From: Gemmatimonadaceae bacterium
GTDB lineage: Bacteria > Gemmatimonadota > Gemmatimonadetes > Gemmatimonadales > Gemmatimonadaceae
Reading direction: 5' to 3'
Assembly: GCA_030835125.1 (NCBI GenBank)
Contig: JAUQWM010000015.1
Coordinates: 1-64,000, forward strand
Length of the DNA: 64,000 bases
Positions 39,868 through 49,257 of the stretch are shown here, piece after piece. The notes under the pieces are model-generated. The model was not told the DNA's origin, made no database searches, and saw nothing but the letters and a program-made list of their open reading frames with translations. How positions within the stretch are numbered: position 1 is the first letter of the stretch; every line of letters begins with the position of its first letter. The position numbers were made by a program, and so were the translations under genes.

Positions 39868-42288
39868 CTAGTCGCCGCGCAAGGCCTCGATGGGGGCCAC
39901 GCCGCTCGCCCGCCGTGCGGGCACGTAGCTCGCGAGCACGCCCACCCCGACCATCATGATCGACATCGCCGCGAAGACGACGGGGTCGACCGCCTTCACG
40001 TCGTACAGCAGCGCGCCGAGCAGTCGCGTCGCCGCGAACGCCGCGGCAATGCCGACGCCCACGCCGACCAGCACCACCTTCGTCCCCTGCGACACGACCT
40101 GGCGGCGCACCACGCCCGCGGTCGCCCCCAGCGCCATCCGCACGCCGATCTCGCGGGTCCGCTCGGCGACGATATACGAGAGCACGCCGTAGAGCCCGAT
40201 CGCCCCCAGGATGAGCGCGAGGACCGAGACGACGCCTAACGTGAGCATGGTGAACGACAACTGCACCATGGACCGCCGGGCCAGGAAGTCCATGGTGAAC
40301 TCCCGGTAGACGGGCGCCTCGGGCGCCACCTGCCGGACCAGCTCCCGCACTTCCCGGGTCAGGCCGGCGGCCCGTGACGACTTCACCACGTACGCCGGCG
40401 AACCCATGGCCCACGCTTGCGGCTGCGGCCCGGTGAGGGGGAAGTACACGACCGCCTCGCCGGCATCGCGCCAGTCGTTCTGCTTCACGTCGCCCACGAT
40501 GCCGACGACGGTGAACCACTGGTCGGACCGCGGGCGGCGGATCCGCTGGCCGAGCGCGTTGCCGTTGGGCCAGAGGCGCTCGGACGCGGACCGGCTGATG
40601 ATCACGTTGCTGTTCGGGGTCACCGCCTCGTTCCCGGTGAACGTCCGCCCTGTGAGCAGGGCGATGCCCATCGCCGGGAAGTAGTCGCCGCCGGTGAAGT
40701 TCTGGTCGAGCAGCACCCCGCCGCCGTCGTCGGTCATCGCGTCGGTGAGGAACCGTCCGCCACCCGTCCCCTCGTCGAGGGGCAGGTTGTTGACGACGCC
40801 CACCATCGTCACGCCGGGCAGCGCGCGCAGGCGATCCATGAAGTCGCGGTGCAACTGCCCCCACGCGGGACCGTCGACGAGCCGCGGCTGGTCGGGCGCG
40901 AACTGGAACGTGTAGATGCCGTTCGTCTGGTATCCCGGATCCACGTTCCGCAACCGCTGGAAGCTCTGCACGAGGAGGGCCGAGCCGATGAGCAGCACCA
41001 GCGCCAGTGCCGCCTGCCCGGCGACGAGCGCATCGCGTCCCCAGTGCCGGCGCCCGGTGGCCCCGCGCCCGCCTTCGCGGAGCCGGTTGAGGTCGGGTGC
41101 CGAGGCCGAAACGCCGGGGCCGATCCCGCACGCCAGCGCGGCCAGAAGCACGAGCGCGAAGGCCATGCCGAGGGTCCATCCATCGAGCGTGGCCAGCGTG
41201 AGGCGGGGAATGCCCTCCGGGGCTGCGCGGAGGAAGAGTGGCATCGATACGGTCGCGAGCATGACGGCCAGGAGGCCAGCCGGAAGCGCCACCAGCAGCG
41301 CTTCCGCCATCTGGAGACGCAGGAGCTGGGCGCGCGAGGCCCCGAGCGCATGCCGCACCGCGTGGTCGCGACGACGTCCCTCGTGGCGCACCACGAACAG
41401 GTTGGCAACGTTCGCGAGGGCGATCAGCAGCACGACCGAGACGGCGCCGAGCAGCACCCAGAGCGACGTGCGCACGGTGGGACCCACCAGGCGATCGATG
41501 ATGGGGTCGACCACGGCGCGATGACGCTCGATGAGCCGCGCATAGTTCGGCGTCGTGCCAAAGCGGTTCGGCAGGTTCTTCGAGAGCTGGGTCAACTCGC
41601 GCGCGAGTTCCTCACGGGTGACGCCAGGCTTCATCCGCGCGATGATCGGCAGGCCGAGGTTGCCCGGCTGCACCTGCTCGAGTCGCGCTTCGCCGGCGAC
41701 CCAGAGCAGCGTTTCATCGGTCGGGAACCGGAACTCGGGCGGCATGATGCCGATGACCTGCCGCATCTCGCCCGAGATGAAGTAGGAGCGGTTGAGCACG
41801 GCGCTGTCGCGGCCGAACCACTGGTCCCAGAGGCGGTCGCTGATGGTGACGACCCGGTCGCCATCCTCGGGGACGGGAAGGCGGCCGAGCATCGGTCGTA
41901 CGCCGAACGTGGCGTACATGTCATTGGTGGGGAACGCCATGGGAATGCGCTCGACGCGCGTGTCGGTGCGCAGCGTGGACGTGCCGCCACCAAAGGCGAA
42001 CAGGCCGTCGAGGAGCTTCGAGCGTTCCTTGTACTCGAAGTAGAAGTCGAAGCCGAGGCCGAAGCGCTCGGGGAGGTCCGAGCCGGGAGCGGTGCCGGAG
42101 AGGACGACCAGGCGGTCCGCGTCCCTGAACGGCAGCGGTTCCAGCAGGACCGTGTTGACGACGCTGAACATCCCGGCCACGGGTCCGATGGCCAATGCCA
42201 GCGTGCCGACCGTGGTGATGAGGAAGCCGGGCGTGCGGAGCAGCCCGCGCCACGCATGACGGAGATCCGTCACCCACTGAGTGATCAC
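39868..42288 (-). CDS. ABC transporter permease, ADOP/MacB-type (FtsX)
   Basis: An 806-residue minus-strand permease of the 'acidobacterial duplicated orphan permease' kind: an N-terminal helix (FLITTVGTLALAIGPVAGMF), a MacB-type periplasmic domain (50-270), FtsX helices (about 275-380), a second periplasmic domain (420-640) and a final FtsX block with VLALILGAIGLYGVLSYIVA, then ERTREIGVRMALGATAGVV. No ATPase gene is nearby, as usual for these orphans. It lies 73 bp downstream of a TetR gene on the same strand and is probably in its regulon. Exports an unknown substrate or lipid. Confidence 0.92.
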   Translation of the reverse strand: MITQWVTDLRHAWRGLLRTPGFLITTVGTLALAIGPVAGMFSVVNTVLLEPLPFRDADRLVVLSGTAPGSDLPERFGLGFDFYFEYKERSKLLDGLFAFGGGTSTLRTDTRVERIPMAFPTNDMYATFGVRPMLGRLPVPEDGDRVVTISDRLWDQWFGRDSAVLNRSYFISGEMRQVIGIMPPEFRFPTDETLLWVAGEARLEQVQPGNLGLPIIARMKPGVTREELARELTQLSKNLPNRFGTTPNYARLIERHRAVVDPIIDRLVGPTVRTSLWVLLGAVSVVLLIALANVANLFVVRHEGRRRDHAVRHALGASRAQLLRLQMAEALLVALPAGLLAVMLATVSMPLFLRAAPEGIPRLTLATLDGWTLGMAFALVLLAALACGIGPGVSASAPDLNRLREGGRGATGRRHWGRDALVAGQAALALVLLIGSALLVQSFQRLRNVDPGYQTNGIYTFQFAPDQPRLVDGPAWGQLHRDFMDRLRALPGVTMVGVVNNLPLDEGTGGGRFLTDAMTDDGGGVLLDQNFTGGDYFPAMGIALLTGRTFTGNEAVTPNSNVIISRSASERLWPNGNALGQRIRRPRSDQWFTVVGIVGDVKQNDWRDAGEAVVYFPLTGPQPQAWAMGSPAYVVKSSRAAGLTREVRELVRQVAPEAPVYREFTMDFLARRSMVQLSFTMLTLGVVSVLALILGAIGLYGVLSYIVAERTREIGVRMALGATAGVVRRQVVSQGTKVVLVGVGVGIAAAFAATRLLGALLYDVKAVDPVVFAAMSIMMVGVGVLASYVPARRASGVAPIEALRGD

Positions 42289-42361
42289 GATCGAGTCCCC
42301 GGGGAAGAGGTGCAGGACTTGGACACAGGCCAGCGTGATGCGGTTGGCCCATTACGATCAC

Positions 42362-43240
42362 TCAGCGGATTGGTTTCGCGGGGCTTGTGGTCGCCGACCG
42401 GATGTACAGCTCGATCCCATCCAGCACACGCTGCAGCCCGAACTCGAACGACTCATCCATCGTACGTGGCGCTCCGTCGGACGGCGTGGTGAGCAGGGCG
42501 GCGAATGCCGGGAATCGCGGATCGCCGATCGCGCGTCCCAGGTCCGCTCCCACCGCGGCCGCCCACTCCTCGACCGAGATTCCACGCGCGCGAGCCCGCG
42601 CGAGCGAAATGGCCGTGTCCGACGCGCCTCGCGTGAACCCGTCGATCACGCTGAGCAGTTCGCCCAGGTCGGCGGACCGGAGGCCGGTGCGGGAAAGCGG
42701 TTCGAGGACCGCCTCCAGCCAACTGAGCCAGTTGGGGCCGTGCGGGGCCGCGACGAACGGCAACTCGGCGAGCCAGGGGCGCGCCACCAGCATCGCCCGT
42801 TTCGCGCGCGCCCATCGCGCTACCTCGTCGCGCCAATCCCCTCGTGGATGCCGCGGTGGCGGAGGACTCCCCATGCCGGCATCGACGACGGCGTCGAGCA
42901 GCGCCTCCTTGTTCGGGAAGTACCGATAAAGCGCCATCGTGGTGAAGCCGAGCCGTGCCGCCACCGCGTGCATCGTCACGGCCGCGAGGTCTTCCTCATC
43001 GGCGACCTGGATGGCCGCCTGGACGACATCATCGGGAGTCAGTCCCGGCTTGGGGCCGCGCGTCGGCCGCAAGCGATCCTCCCACAACAGCTCGCTGCGC
43101 CGTCGAAGCTCCGGGTCGACCCGTACCGAGGCCTCCATGATGTCGTCGTGGGTCAGTTGCCGCGTCGCGCCCTGGCCAGGCCGCGGCCCCTTTCCCGTGA
43201 GATTCCGCCGGGAAGCTGCGGACTTCTTCTTTCGCGCCAT
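42362..43240 (-). CDS. TetR-family transcriptional regulator
   Basis: From ATG 43240 (minus strand) the 292-residue protein has a basic extension (1-65) and a TetR HTH at 67-112: LTPDDVVQAAIQVADEEDL, TMHAVAARLGFTTMALYRYF. A long ligand-binding domain follows (TetR_C-like). It precedes the ADOP permease gene on the same strand. A 17-bp palindrome lies 54 bp upstream of the start, suggesting autoregulation. The longer ORF (to 43309) would overlap that operator and is not preferred. Confidence 0.9.
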   Translation of the reverse strand: MARKKKSAASRRNLTGKGPRPGQGATRQLTHDDIMEASVRVDPELRRRSELLWEDRLRPTRGPKPGLTPDDVVQAAIQVADEEDLAAVTMHAVAARLGFTTMALYRYFPNKEALLDAVVDAGMGSPPPPRHPRGDWRDEVARWARAKRAMLVARPWLAELPFVAAPHGPNWLSWLEAVLEPLSRTGLRSADLGELLSVIDGFTRGASDTAISLARARARGISVEEWAAAVGADLGRAIGDPRFPAFAALLTTPSDGAPRTMDESFEFGLQRVLDGIELYIRSATTSPAKPIR

Positions 43241-43293
43241 GACGGGTCCGGTGAACGAGGTCGTTGTCGTGAGATTCTTCCTGGTACTTGTAC

Positions 43294-43310
43294 AGTGTAC
43301 GTGGTACACT
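43294..43310. promoter_or_regulatory. Palindromic operator, probable TetR site
   Basis: AGTGTAC-GTG-GTACACT is a perfect 7-bp inverted repeat with a 3-bp spacer, 54 bp upstream of the TetR start codon and 116 bp from the divergent gene at 43426. A further half-site-like TTGTAC lies just upstream. Size and placement suit TetR autorepression; both flanking genes could be controlled. Confidence 0.65.
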
Positions 43311-43425
43311 AATCAATGGACATCCCGCGCGATAGGGTGCGGAGGGTAAGGCCACTGGCAGTACTATTGTCGGGCGGGCACTCGATCCGGATCGCCTGGC
43401 ACTGAACACTCTCGCAGGAGGCCCT

Positions 43426-43800
43426 GTGGCCGAGCAGGACACCATCGACGTGTTGAGAGGATTCCTGGACGCGTTCAATCGCCACGACCTGGATGCCATC
43501 ATGGAGTACTTCGCCGACGACTGCGTCTTCTACATGCCGCGAGGGACCGGCCCACGTGGCACCGAATACCGCGGCAAGCCAGCGGTACGGACCGGCCTTG
43601 CCAGTCGATTCTCGGGATTGCCGGACGTGCACTACGGCGAGGACCGGCACTGGGCGTGCGGCGACTTCGCGGTCTCGGAATGGACCCTCACCGGCACTTC
43701 GGTGACCGGAATCCGCGTCGAGGTGAGAGGCTGCGACCTCCTCGAGTTTGCCCATGGCAAGATCATCCGGAAGGATTCGTTCTGGAAGATCGTCGAGTGA
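43426..43800 (+). CDS. SnoaL/NTF2-like protein
   Basis: GTG 43426 (after CAGGAGG) starts a 124-residue ketosteroid-isomerase-like domain: VLRGFLDAFNRHDLDAIMEY, FADDCVFYMPRGTGPRG, EYRGKPAVRTGLASRF, then CDLLEFAHGKIIRKDSFWK. The DLDAIMEYFADDCVF motif is typical of SnoaL-like families. Cytoplasmic; substrate unknown. The stop overlaps the GTG of the next gene (GTGA), and the gene diverges from tetR across the palindromic operator. Confidence 0.88.
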   Translation: MAEQDTIDVLRGFLDAFNRHDLDAIMEYFADDCVFYMPRGTGPRGTEYRGKPAVRTGLASRFSGLPDVHYGEDRHWACGDFAVSEWTLTGTSVTGIRVEVRGCDLLEFAHGKIIRKDSFWKIVE

Positions 43801-44273
43801 CAGACGTGCCTTACGCGAGCCTGGGACTCGTGGCCCTTGCCCTCGTCCTCATCGCCTACCTCGGCTACCGGCTCATCGAGATGCGCGCGAACCTCAAGTT
43901 CGAGCGCTGGAAGGCTGATCACTCGAAGGCCATCAGTCGTGAGGCAATCCGGGGCAGCCAGGCCGCCGTCGCGGGCCGCGTCTTCGAGCGTGTCGCGCCC
44001 TACCTGCCCGATTTCGGCTTCAACCCGCGCGACGTCCGCTTCATTGGTGACCCGGTGGATTTCGTGATCTTCGACGGGCTGAACGACGGAGCGGTGCGCC
44101 GCGTGGTCTTCGTGGAAGTGAAGACCGGCAACGGGGCGCTGAACGGGAGCGAGCGACGGGTGAAGGCGGCGATCACCGCCCGCCGAGTGGAGTGGTCGCT
44201 GTACCGCATCCCGGATGGCCAGCCCGGCACCGACGATGGCCCCGCGGGGATCGCGGCGAGCAGGCGCCGTTAG
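43797..44273 (+). CDS. Membrane-anchored Holliday-junction-resolvase-related endonuclease domain
   Basis: GTG 43797 overlaps the previous stop. The 158-residue protein has an N-terminal membrane helix (LGLVALALVLIAYLGYRLI), a charged linker, and the restriction-endonuclease-like core VDFVIFDGLNDG followed by VVFVEVKTGNG, i.e. the D...E-x-K motif of the 'endonuclease related to archaeal Holliday junction resolvase' family. Nuclease activity is expected from the motif but not demonstrated; membrane anchoring is usual in this family. Confidence 0.85.
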   Translation: MTDVPYASLGLVALALVLIAYLGYRLIEMRANLKFERWKADHSKAISREAIRGSQAAVAGRVFERVAPYLPDFGFNPRDVRFIGDPVDFVIFDGLNDGAVRRVVFVEVKTGNGALNGSERRVKAAITARRVEWSLYRIPDGQPGTDDGPAGIAASRRR

Positions 44274-44282
44274 GCATCGAGT

Positions 44283-44308
44283 CGCGCGAGGCTACCGCGC
44301 CTCGCGCG
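44283..44308. terminator. Hairpin between convergent genes
   Basis: CGCGCGAGGC (44283-44292) pairs perfectly with GCCTCGCGCG (44299-44308) across a 6-base loop. It lies between the + gene ending at 44273 and the - gene ending at 44292, so it can serve as a bidirectional terminator. No T-run follows. Confidence 0.6.
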
Positions 44309-45776
44309 CGAGCGACACCAGCACCCAATACGGTGGGCGGTAGCTCTTGTCCGTTGCCCACTGCGTGACGGCGCCGCGGAGCGCCGCCTTCCGCTCGGCG
44401 TGTCGCGTGTTGTACGACCGGTTCCTGAGCGCCGCGGCGGGCGACATCCCTTCGGGAATCGGTCCGATCCCCCCGAACTGTTCGCGAGCCCAGCTGTAAC
44501 CCTTGAGCAGCCGCGCGATCGGCAACGCGTACCAGTCGAACTCCAGCGCGTCGCCCCGTTCGGCGCCCTCGAGCATCGCGTCGGTCACGGCGTTGTCCAG
44601 GTGGTCGTCGAACAGGGACGACGGGTCGCGCCACTCAGCCACCACCGCAAGGTGCGGGTCGTACTCCAGGTCGGAGGGCTCCTGTGTCTGGAACTGCCTG
44701 ACGCCAAATGAGGCGAGCCAGCGTCGAAGCCCGGGTGCCGTGATCGTCGAAATGCCCGTCCACAAGGTGATGCCGTGCTCGCGGTATGCCGCCGACGCCA
44801 CTTCGGAGCAGAACAGCCGACCCGGATCGGCGTAGTCCATCGTGAAGTCGTACGGGATGTGCTCGGTCCGGGCGCGTTCCAGCATGGTCGTGGCTGCGCG
44901 ATGGGGAAGCATCGGATCGCGCTGGATTCCGGGCACGTCCGATCGGGGCCGGAGGAGCATCACGCGGCGCTTCTTGTCGGCGAGGTACTGATCCGCGGTG
45001 GCAATCGCAACGCCGCGTTCGATGTGCGCCTCGATCACGGAGATCTCGCGCGTGGCGGAATCGACGTGCACGAGCGCGATGTGCGAGAAGTTGCCCGGAT
45101 AGTCGTTGCCGCGGGCAATCAGCGCCGACGTTGGATAGCCGCCGCGGGACACGAGGATGTCCCCGGAGTGCAGCACGACGCCGTTGGACGCGGCCGAGGG
45201 CGTGGCCGACGGCACGGGGGCGCCGAGCGTGAGCGTGCTGGCACTGTCGGGCTGCTGGAGCATCACTTCCTCGACCGCGGCGCGACTTCCGTAGAGCAAC
45301 CGGTAGAGGGTCTCGCGCACCGGGCGAGCGGAAAGGTCCCAGGTGATGGACTGCCACTTGATCGCCTCACGCAACCGGCCCTGCAGGGCGATGTAGGCGT
45401 TCGCGACCGCACCGCACGACGCGGCCTGCGGAGCGAGCCTGAGGAAGGCGTCCTCGAGGGAAGCGATGGACGGTGTGCCCGACGCGGTGCGCTCCGCGAG
45501 AAGGGCGGCCAGCAGGGCGTCCACCGAATCAACCGCTGCCCGGATCGATGACTCCCGGGCACAGCCTGAAGTCCGGATCGTGTCGAAGCCATGCTCGAGC
45601 GCACTCCAGAGCGAATCGCGTCCCCAGACGAATCGCTGTCCACCCGGTGGCGGGTCCGCCACGCGGGGCGGCGGTGCGGGCCACGCCAGTGCCGCGACCA
45701 TTGCCAGCAGTGCGCCGGGGAGGATCAGCCTTTGTGGGCCGTTTGCCTTGGACATGATGCGGCTCAAGAAAGCCAC
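44292..45776 (-). CDS. YiiX/YebB-like NlpC/P60-type cysteine hydrolase
   Basis: A 494-residue minus-strand protein with an N-terminal signal or anchor (LILPGALLAMVAALAW), a helical region (60-190) and a permuted papain-like domain (200-400): LHSGDILVSRGGYPTSALIA, NFSHIALVHVDSATREISVI (His), then GRLFCSEVASAAYREHGI (Cys). In YiiX-type enzymes the Cys and His form the catalytic pair, cleaving amide or lipid esters. ATG 45755 (MSKANG) is an alternative start. Divergent from 45863. Confidence 0.85.
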   Translation of the reverse strand: MAFLSRIMSKANGPQRLILPGALLAMVAALAWPAPPPRVADPPPGGQRFVWGRDSLWSALEHGFDTIRTSGCARESSIRAAVDSVDALLAALLAERTASGTPSIASLEDAFLRLAPQAASCGAVANAYIALQGRLREAIKWQSITWDLSARPVRETLYRLLYGSRAAVEEVMLQQPDSASTLTLGAPVPSATPSAASNGVVLHSGDILVSRGGYPTSALIARGNDYPGNFSHIALVHVDSATREISVIEAHIERGVAIATADQYLADKKRRVMLLRPRSDVPGIQRDPMLPHRAATTMLERARTEHIPYDFTMDYADPGRLFCSEVASAAYREHGITLWTGISTITAPGLRRWLASFGVRQFQTQEPSDLEYDPHLAVVAEWRDPSSLFDDHLDNAVTDAMLEGAERGDALEFDWYALPIARLLKGYSWAREQFGGIGPIPEGMSPAAALRNRSYNTRHAERKAALRGAVTQWATDKSYRPPYWVLVSLAREAR

Positions 45777-45862
45777 CGGAGGTCATCCAATGCAATCCGT
45801 GGCAGGTCGTGGTGGATGGCGAGGGGAGGCCACGACCCACGGAGGGCGGTACATTGTACGCG

Positions 45863-46954
45863 ATGAGACTCTTCGTGAGTTCGGTGCTGCTGATGTCGGC
45901 TGTGACGGCGACGGGTCGGGCACAGCAACCGGCGAGGCTCGACGCTGCCGCGGCAGGTCGCTTCGCGGCGCTGGCACTGGCGTGCGTCCAGAAGGAGTAC
46001 CCGAACAAGCTCACGCACATCCTGAACTCGCCCGCCGACGTCAAGGCGCCGCAGGAACTGACGCCGGCGTTCTACGGGTGCTACGACTGGCACTCGTCGG
46101 TGCATGGTCACTGGCTGCTGGCGCGACTGGCGCGGACCTTTCCCGCGGCGTCCTTCGCGCCGGATGCGGTCGCGGCACTCAAGGCCAACCTCACCGAGGC
46201 GCGCATCGCCGGGGAAGTGGCCTACCTGAACGCTCCCGGGCGGGAGACGTTCGAACGCCCATATGGATTGGCGTGGCTGTTGCAGCTCGCCGCCGAACTC
46301 CGTGAATCCCCGATGCCCGACGCCCCGGCGCTGTCCGCGGCGCTGCGTCCCCTCGAGGCGGCCGTGGTCGCGCGACTGATGGCGTGGCTGCCGAAGCTCG
46401 CCTACCCCATTCGGGAAGGGGAACATCCGCAGACGGCGTTCGCCTTCGGGCTCATCCTCGACTATGCGCGTGACGCCAACCCGGCGCTTGCGGCGATGGT
46501 GGTCGGCAAGGTCCGCGAGTTCCACCTCGGCGATCGCGACTGTCCCATCGGGTATGAGCCGTCGGGCCAGGACTTCCTCTCGCCCTGCATCGCCGAGGCG
46601 GACGTGATGCGCCGCGTCCTGCCGCCTGACGAGTTCGCGGCGTGGTTGACGGCATTCCTGCCGCGCATCCCCACCAGTGACTCCGCCGGCTGGTTGCCGA
46701 TCGGCGTGGTGACCGACAAGACCGACGGCAAACTGGCCCACCTGGATGGCCTCAACCTCAGCCGGGCGTGGATGCTGGAGGGGATGGCATCCGGATTGCC
46801 CCCCGACGACCGGCGGCGGCGAGCCCTGATGGCGGCCGCCGCCGCGCACGCCGCCTCCGGACTCGCGGCCGTAACCGGCGAGCGATACGAAGGCGGCCAT
46901 TGGCTCGGCAGCTTCGCGACCTACCTCACCACGCGTCGGGGGATCAGCCGATGA
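45863..46954 (+). CDS. Secreted DUF2891 protein
   Basis: ATG 45863 gives 363 residues with a short signal peptide (LFVSSVLLMSAVTATGRAQ) and a DUF2891 alpha-helical toroid-like domain: KEYPNKLTHILNS, FYGCYDWHSSVHGHWLLARL, ERPYGLAWLLQLAAELRES and DFLSPCIAEADVMRRVLP. The Y-D-W-H-S-S-V-H-G-H motif is the family signature; its function is not known. The stop overlaps the ATG of the M14 peptidase gene (ATGA), so they form an operon. Confidence 0.88.
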   Translation: MRLFVSSVLLMSAVTATGRAQQPARLDAAAAGRFAALALACVQKEYPNKLTHILNSPADVKAPQELTPAFYGCYDWHSSVHGHWLLARLARTFPAASFAPDAVAALKANLTEARIAGEVAYLNAPGRETFERPYGLAWLLQLAAELRESPMPDAPALSAALRPLEAAVVARLMAWLPKLAYPIREGEHPQTAFAFGLILDYARDANPALAAMVVGKVREFHLGDRDCPIGYEPSGQDFLSPCIAEADVMRRVLPPDEFAAWLTAFLPRIPTSDSAGWLPIGVVTDKTDGKLAHLDGLNLSRAWMLEGMASGLPPDDRRRRALMAAAAAHAASGLAAVTGERYEGGHWLGSFATYLTTRRGISR

Positions 46955-48318
46955 CGCGCCAACGACGCCCGATGAATCATCTCAACTCCCACCCATCCTT
47001 CCGCGCGGCTGGTTGTTCGCTGATCCTGGCAGTCCTGGTGGCGTCGTGCGCCTCAGGCACGCCGGGTCGGGTTCCCGCTGGGGCGCCCGCCGCGGTCGCG
47101 CCCCCCTGCTGCACCGCCGACGTGCTCGCCGCGGGCCTGGGGATCGCGGAGCGGTATCGCGTGGCCGCGATCACGACCCGGCGATTCTCGCACGCGGATT
47201 TCTGGCGGGCGGTGGAGCCGTCGGTGACTTCGGCGTCGTTTCGCCTGGCGCCGGTCGGTGCGTCGTTGCTGGGCCGGCCGATCCGCTCGGTCACGTTCGG
47301 ACAGGGCGCGACCACGGTGTTGCTCTGGTCACAGATGCACGGGGACGAATCCACGGCGACGATGGCGCTCGCCGACATCTTCCGGTTCCTGTCCGAGGCG
47401 ACCGCCGATCCGCTGCGGGAGCGCCTTCGCCGCCAGTTGACGATCACCTTCATCCCGATGCTCAACCCCGATGGCGCCGAGGTCTTCCAGCGGGAGAACG
47501 CGGTCGGGATCGACGTCAATCGGGATGCGCGCCGCCTCGCGACGCCCGAGGCGCGGACCCTGAAGCAGGTGCAGGAGGATCTCCGTCCGCAGTTCGGCTT
47601 CAACCTGCACGACCAGAATGCGCGCACCCGGGTCGGCGGTCGCGGAGTCCAGTCGGCGATCGCGCTGCTGGCGCCGGCGTACGATCGTGCGCTCAGCTAC
47701 AACGACGTCCGGTCACGGGCGCGACTCGTGGCGTCGGTGCTCGCGACGACGTTCGCGCACGAGATCCCCGGTCGGGTGGCCAAGTACGACGACACGTTCA
47801 ACCCGCGCGCCTTCGGCGACCTGATGCAGCAGTGGGGGACCAGCACCGTGCTGATCGAGAGCGGCGCGCTGCCTGACGATCCGCAGAAGCAGCGGCTCCG
47901 TGCGCTGAATGTCGCCGGGATCCTCGCCGCGCTCGATGCCATCGCGACCGGGTCCTATGCGGCGGCCGCGCCGTCGGGATATGACTCGCTGCCGTTCAAC
48001 CAGGGCGGCGCGTTCGACGTGCTCGTCGCCGGCGGACAACTCGTCCTGCCGGGGAAGCCGCCGATGCCCGTGGACATCGCCATCAACTACGACGATGCGG
48101 TGGCCCGCACACGTGGGCGGGTTCGGGACGCCGGCGACCTGGCCGGTGTCGTGGCGATCGACACGGTCGACGCGTCCGGCCTTTTCCTGCACCCGGACCC
48201 ATCGGCGTTGACCACCACACCGGCCGGCCCGATGCTGCGACTGGGCGCCGTGGCGGAGTTCTTCCTGCGGCGTGGTAGCAGCGCGACCAGCGAGCTGGTC
48301 CGCCGGATCGGCGGATGA
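46951..48318 (+). CDS. Secreted M14-family zinc carboxypeptidase
   Basis: Starting at ATG 46951, 455 residues with a lipobox-type leader (LAVLVASCAS). Zinc ligands are visible: H-x-x-E in SQMHGDESTAT (His130, Glu133) and His220 in GFNLHDQN. Substrate motif GIDVNRDARRL follows the family's N..NR order. A C-terminal domain (360-455) with GVVAIDTVDASGLFLHPD is strand-rich. Peptidases of this group trim peptides or murein peptides in the periplasm. ATG 46972 is an alternative start. Coupled to the DUF2891 gene. Confidence 0.9.
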   Translation: MTRQRRPMNHLNSHPSFRAAGCSLILAVLVASCASGTPGRVPAGAPAAVAPPCCTADVLAAGLGIAERYRVAAITTRRFSHADFWRAVEPSVTSASFRLAPVGASLLGRPIRSVTFGQGATTVLLWSQMHGDESTATMALADIFRFLSEATADPLRERLRRQLTITFIPMLNPDGAEVFQRENAVGIDVNRDARRLATPEARTLKQVQEDLRPQFGFNLHDQNARTRVGGRGVQSAIALLAPAYDRALSYNDVRSRARLVASVLATTFAHEIPGRVAKYDDTFNPRAFGDLMQQWGTSTVLIESGALPDDPQKQRLRALNVAGILAALDAIATGSYAAAAPSGYDSLPFNQGGAFDVLVAGGQLVLPGKPPMPVDIAINYDDAVARTRGRVRDAGDLAGVVAIDTVDASGLFLHPDPSALTTTPAGPMLRLGAVAEFFLRRGSSATSELVRRIGG

Positions 48319-48519
48319 AAGCGCGGCCGCGGCACCGCAGCCGGCGTATCCCTGCATGTCGACGATGCGGACCGGTACTACGAAGAGTGGCGGAGCCGCA
48401 CGCGCATCGCGCGTGCGCCCCGGAACGAGGAGTGGGGAGCGCGGACGTTTGGCCTCACCGACCCGTTCGGCAACACGATCTTCGTGATCGGGCTCATCGC
48501 CGGGGACGTATCGCCCTAG
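48319..48519 (+). pseudogene. C-terminal remnant of a VOC/glyoxalase-like gene
   Basis: The frame from 48319 has no start codon but encodes a convincing VOC C-terminal half: GVSLHVDDADRYYEEWRSRT, then WGARTFGLTDPFGNTIFVIG. The N-terminal half is missing upstream, where the M14 peptidase gene ends at 48318. Probably a deletion scar. Its end overlaps the minus-strand DinB gene by 4 bp. Confidence 0.65.
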
Positions 48520-49097
48520 CCGCCGGACCCGCCCCGTCCCGGGCGCGGCAGCGCCGTCGGCGGCAGGATGTTGTTCAGGCGCATGTAGTTCGCCAGCTGG
48601 CTGTAGTGGTCCGCCACGTCGAGCGCGTGACCGAGTACCATGGCGGCGCGCGTGGTCTGGCGCGTGTTGCCATTGAAGGTGAGCGCGACCTGTTCGGCCA
48701 GCTTCGCATCGTCGAGCTGCGCCATGGCTTCCTGGCAGAACGCGAACGACGTCTTGAGCTTGGTGAGCAGCTTCTCCCGCGGCCACTTTGCCTTGACCGA
48801 GTCGGCAGTGGTGGTGTCTTCGGCCGCGAGCGGGGCCTTCATGGCGCCGAAGGTGTTGCAGAAGAGATAGTTGTCGCTCGCCAGGTGCTGGGCGATGTAC
48901 CCGATGGTGAGCTGTGCGGGGGTGGGCTTGTACCCGAACAGGCGCTCCGGGATGGAATCGAAGGCCTGGGCCAGGTTGCGCTCCAGCGTCGTGATGCGAC
49001 CCCGGAATGCGGTGGTAACGGGGTTGGCGGATGGCTGCTGGGCGGCGACCGTCATCGGCAACGCAAGCGACAGCAGCACGGCACGTTGGATCTTCAT
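48516..49097 (-). CDS. Secreted DinB-family protein
   Basis: This minus-strand gene encodes 193 residues with a signal peptide (VLLSLALPMTVAAQQ) and a DinB four-helix bundle: TTLERNLAQAFDSIPERLFG, then YIAQHLASDNYLFCNTFGAM (His), and MVLGHALDVADHYSQLANYM (His pair). The three His positions match metal-binding DinB-like proteins. A Pro/Gly-rich tail (PRPGRGGSGG) ends it. Periplasmic; role unknown. A second DinB protein is encoded at 53629. Confidence 0.88.
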   Translation of the reverse strand: MKIQRAVLLSLALPMTVAAQQPSANPVTTAFRGRITTLERNLAQAFDSIPERLFGYKPTPAQLTIGYIAQHLASDNYLFCNTFGAMKAPLAAEDTTTADSVKAKWPREKLLTKLKTSFAFCQEAMAQLDDAKLAEQVALTFNGNTRQTTRAAMVLGHALDVADHYSQLANYMRLNNILPPTALPRPGRGGSGG

Positions 49098-49257
49098 CGG
49101 TTCTCCGGGAGGGTGCGCGAGGGTGTGATACTGGACGCACCTGGCGATTTTCGCAACAGCACGGGGGCAGCCTGTTCAACCCGGCATAACTCACGTGGCG
49201 GAGCGACGTGGTGAGGTTGCTTGACGGCGCCTGCCGCCGCGAGCGAGACTCTCCCAC

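Noticed and set aside
40417-42492. 691-codon plus-strand ORF
   Set aside because: Shadow of the ADOP permease gene; low-complexity Arg/Glu/His/Gly content and no recognisable family.
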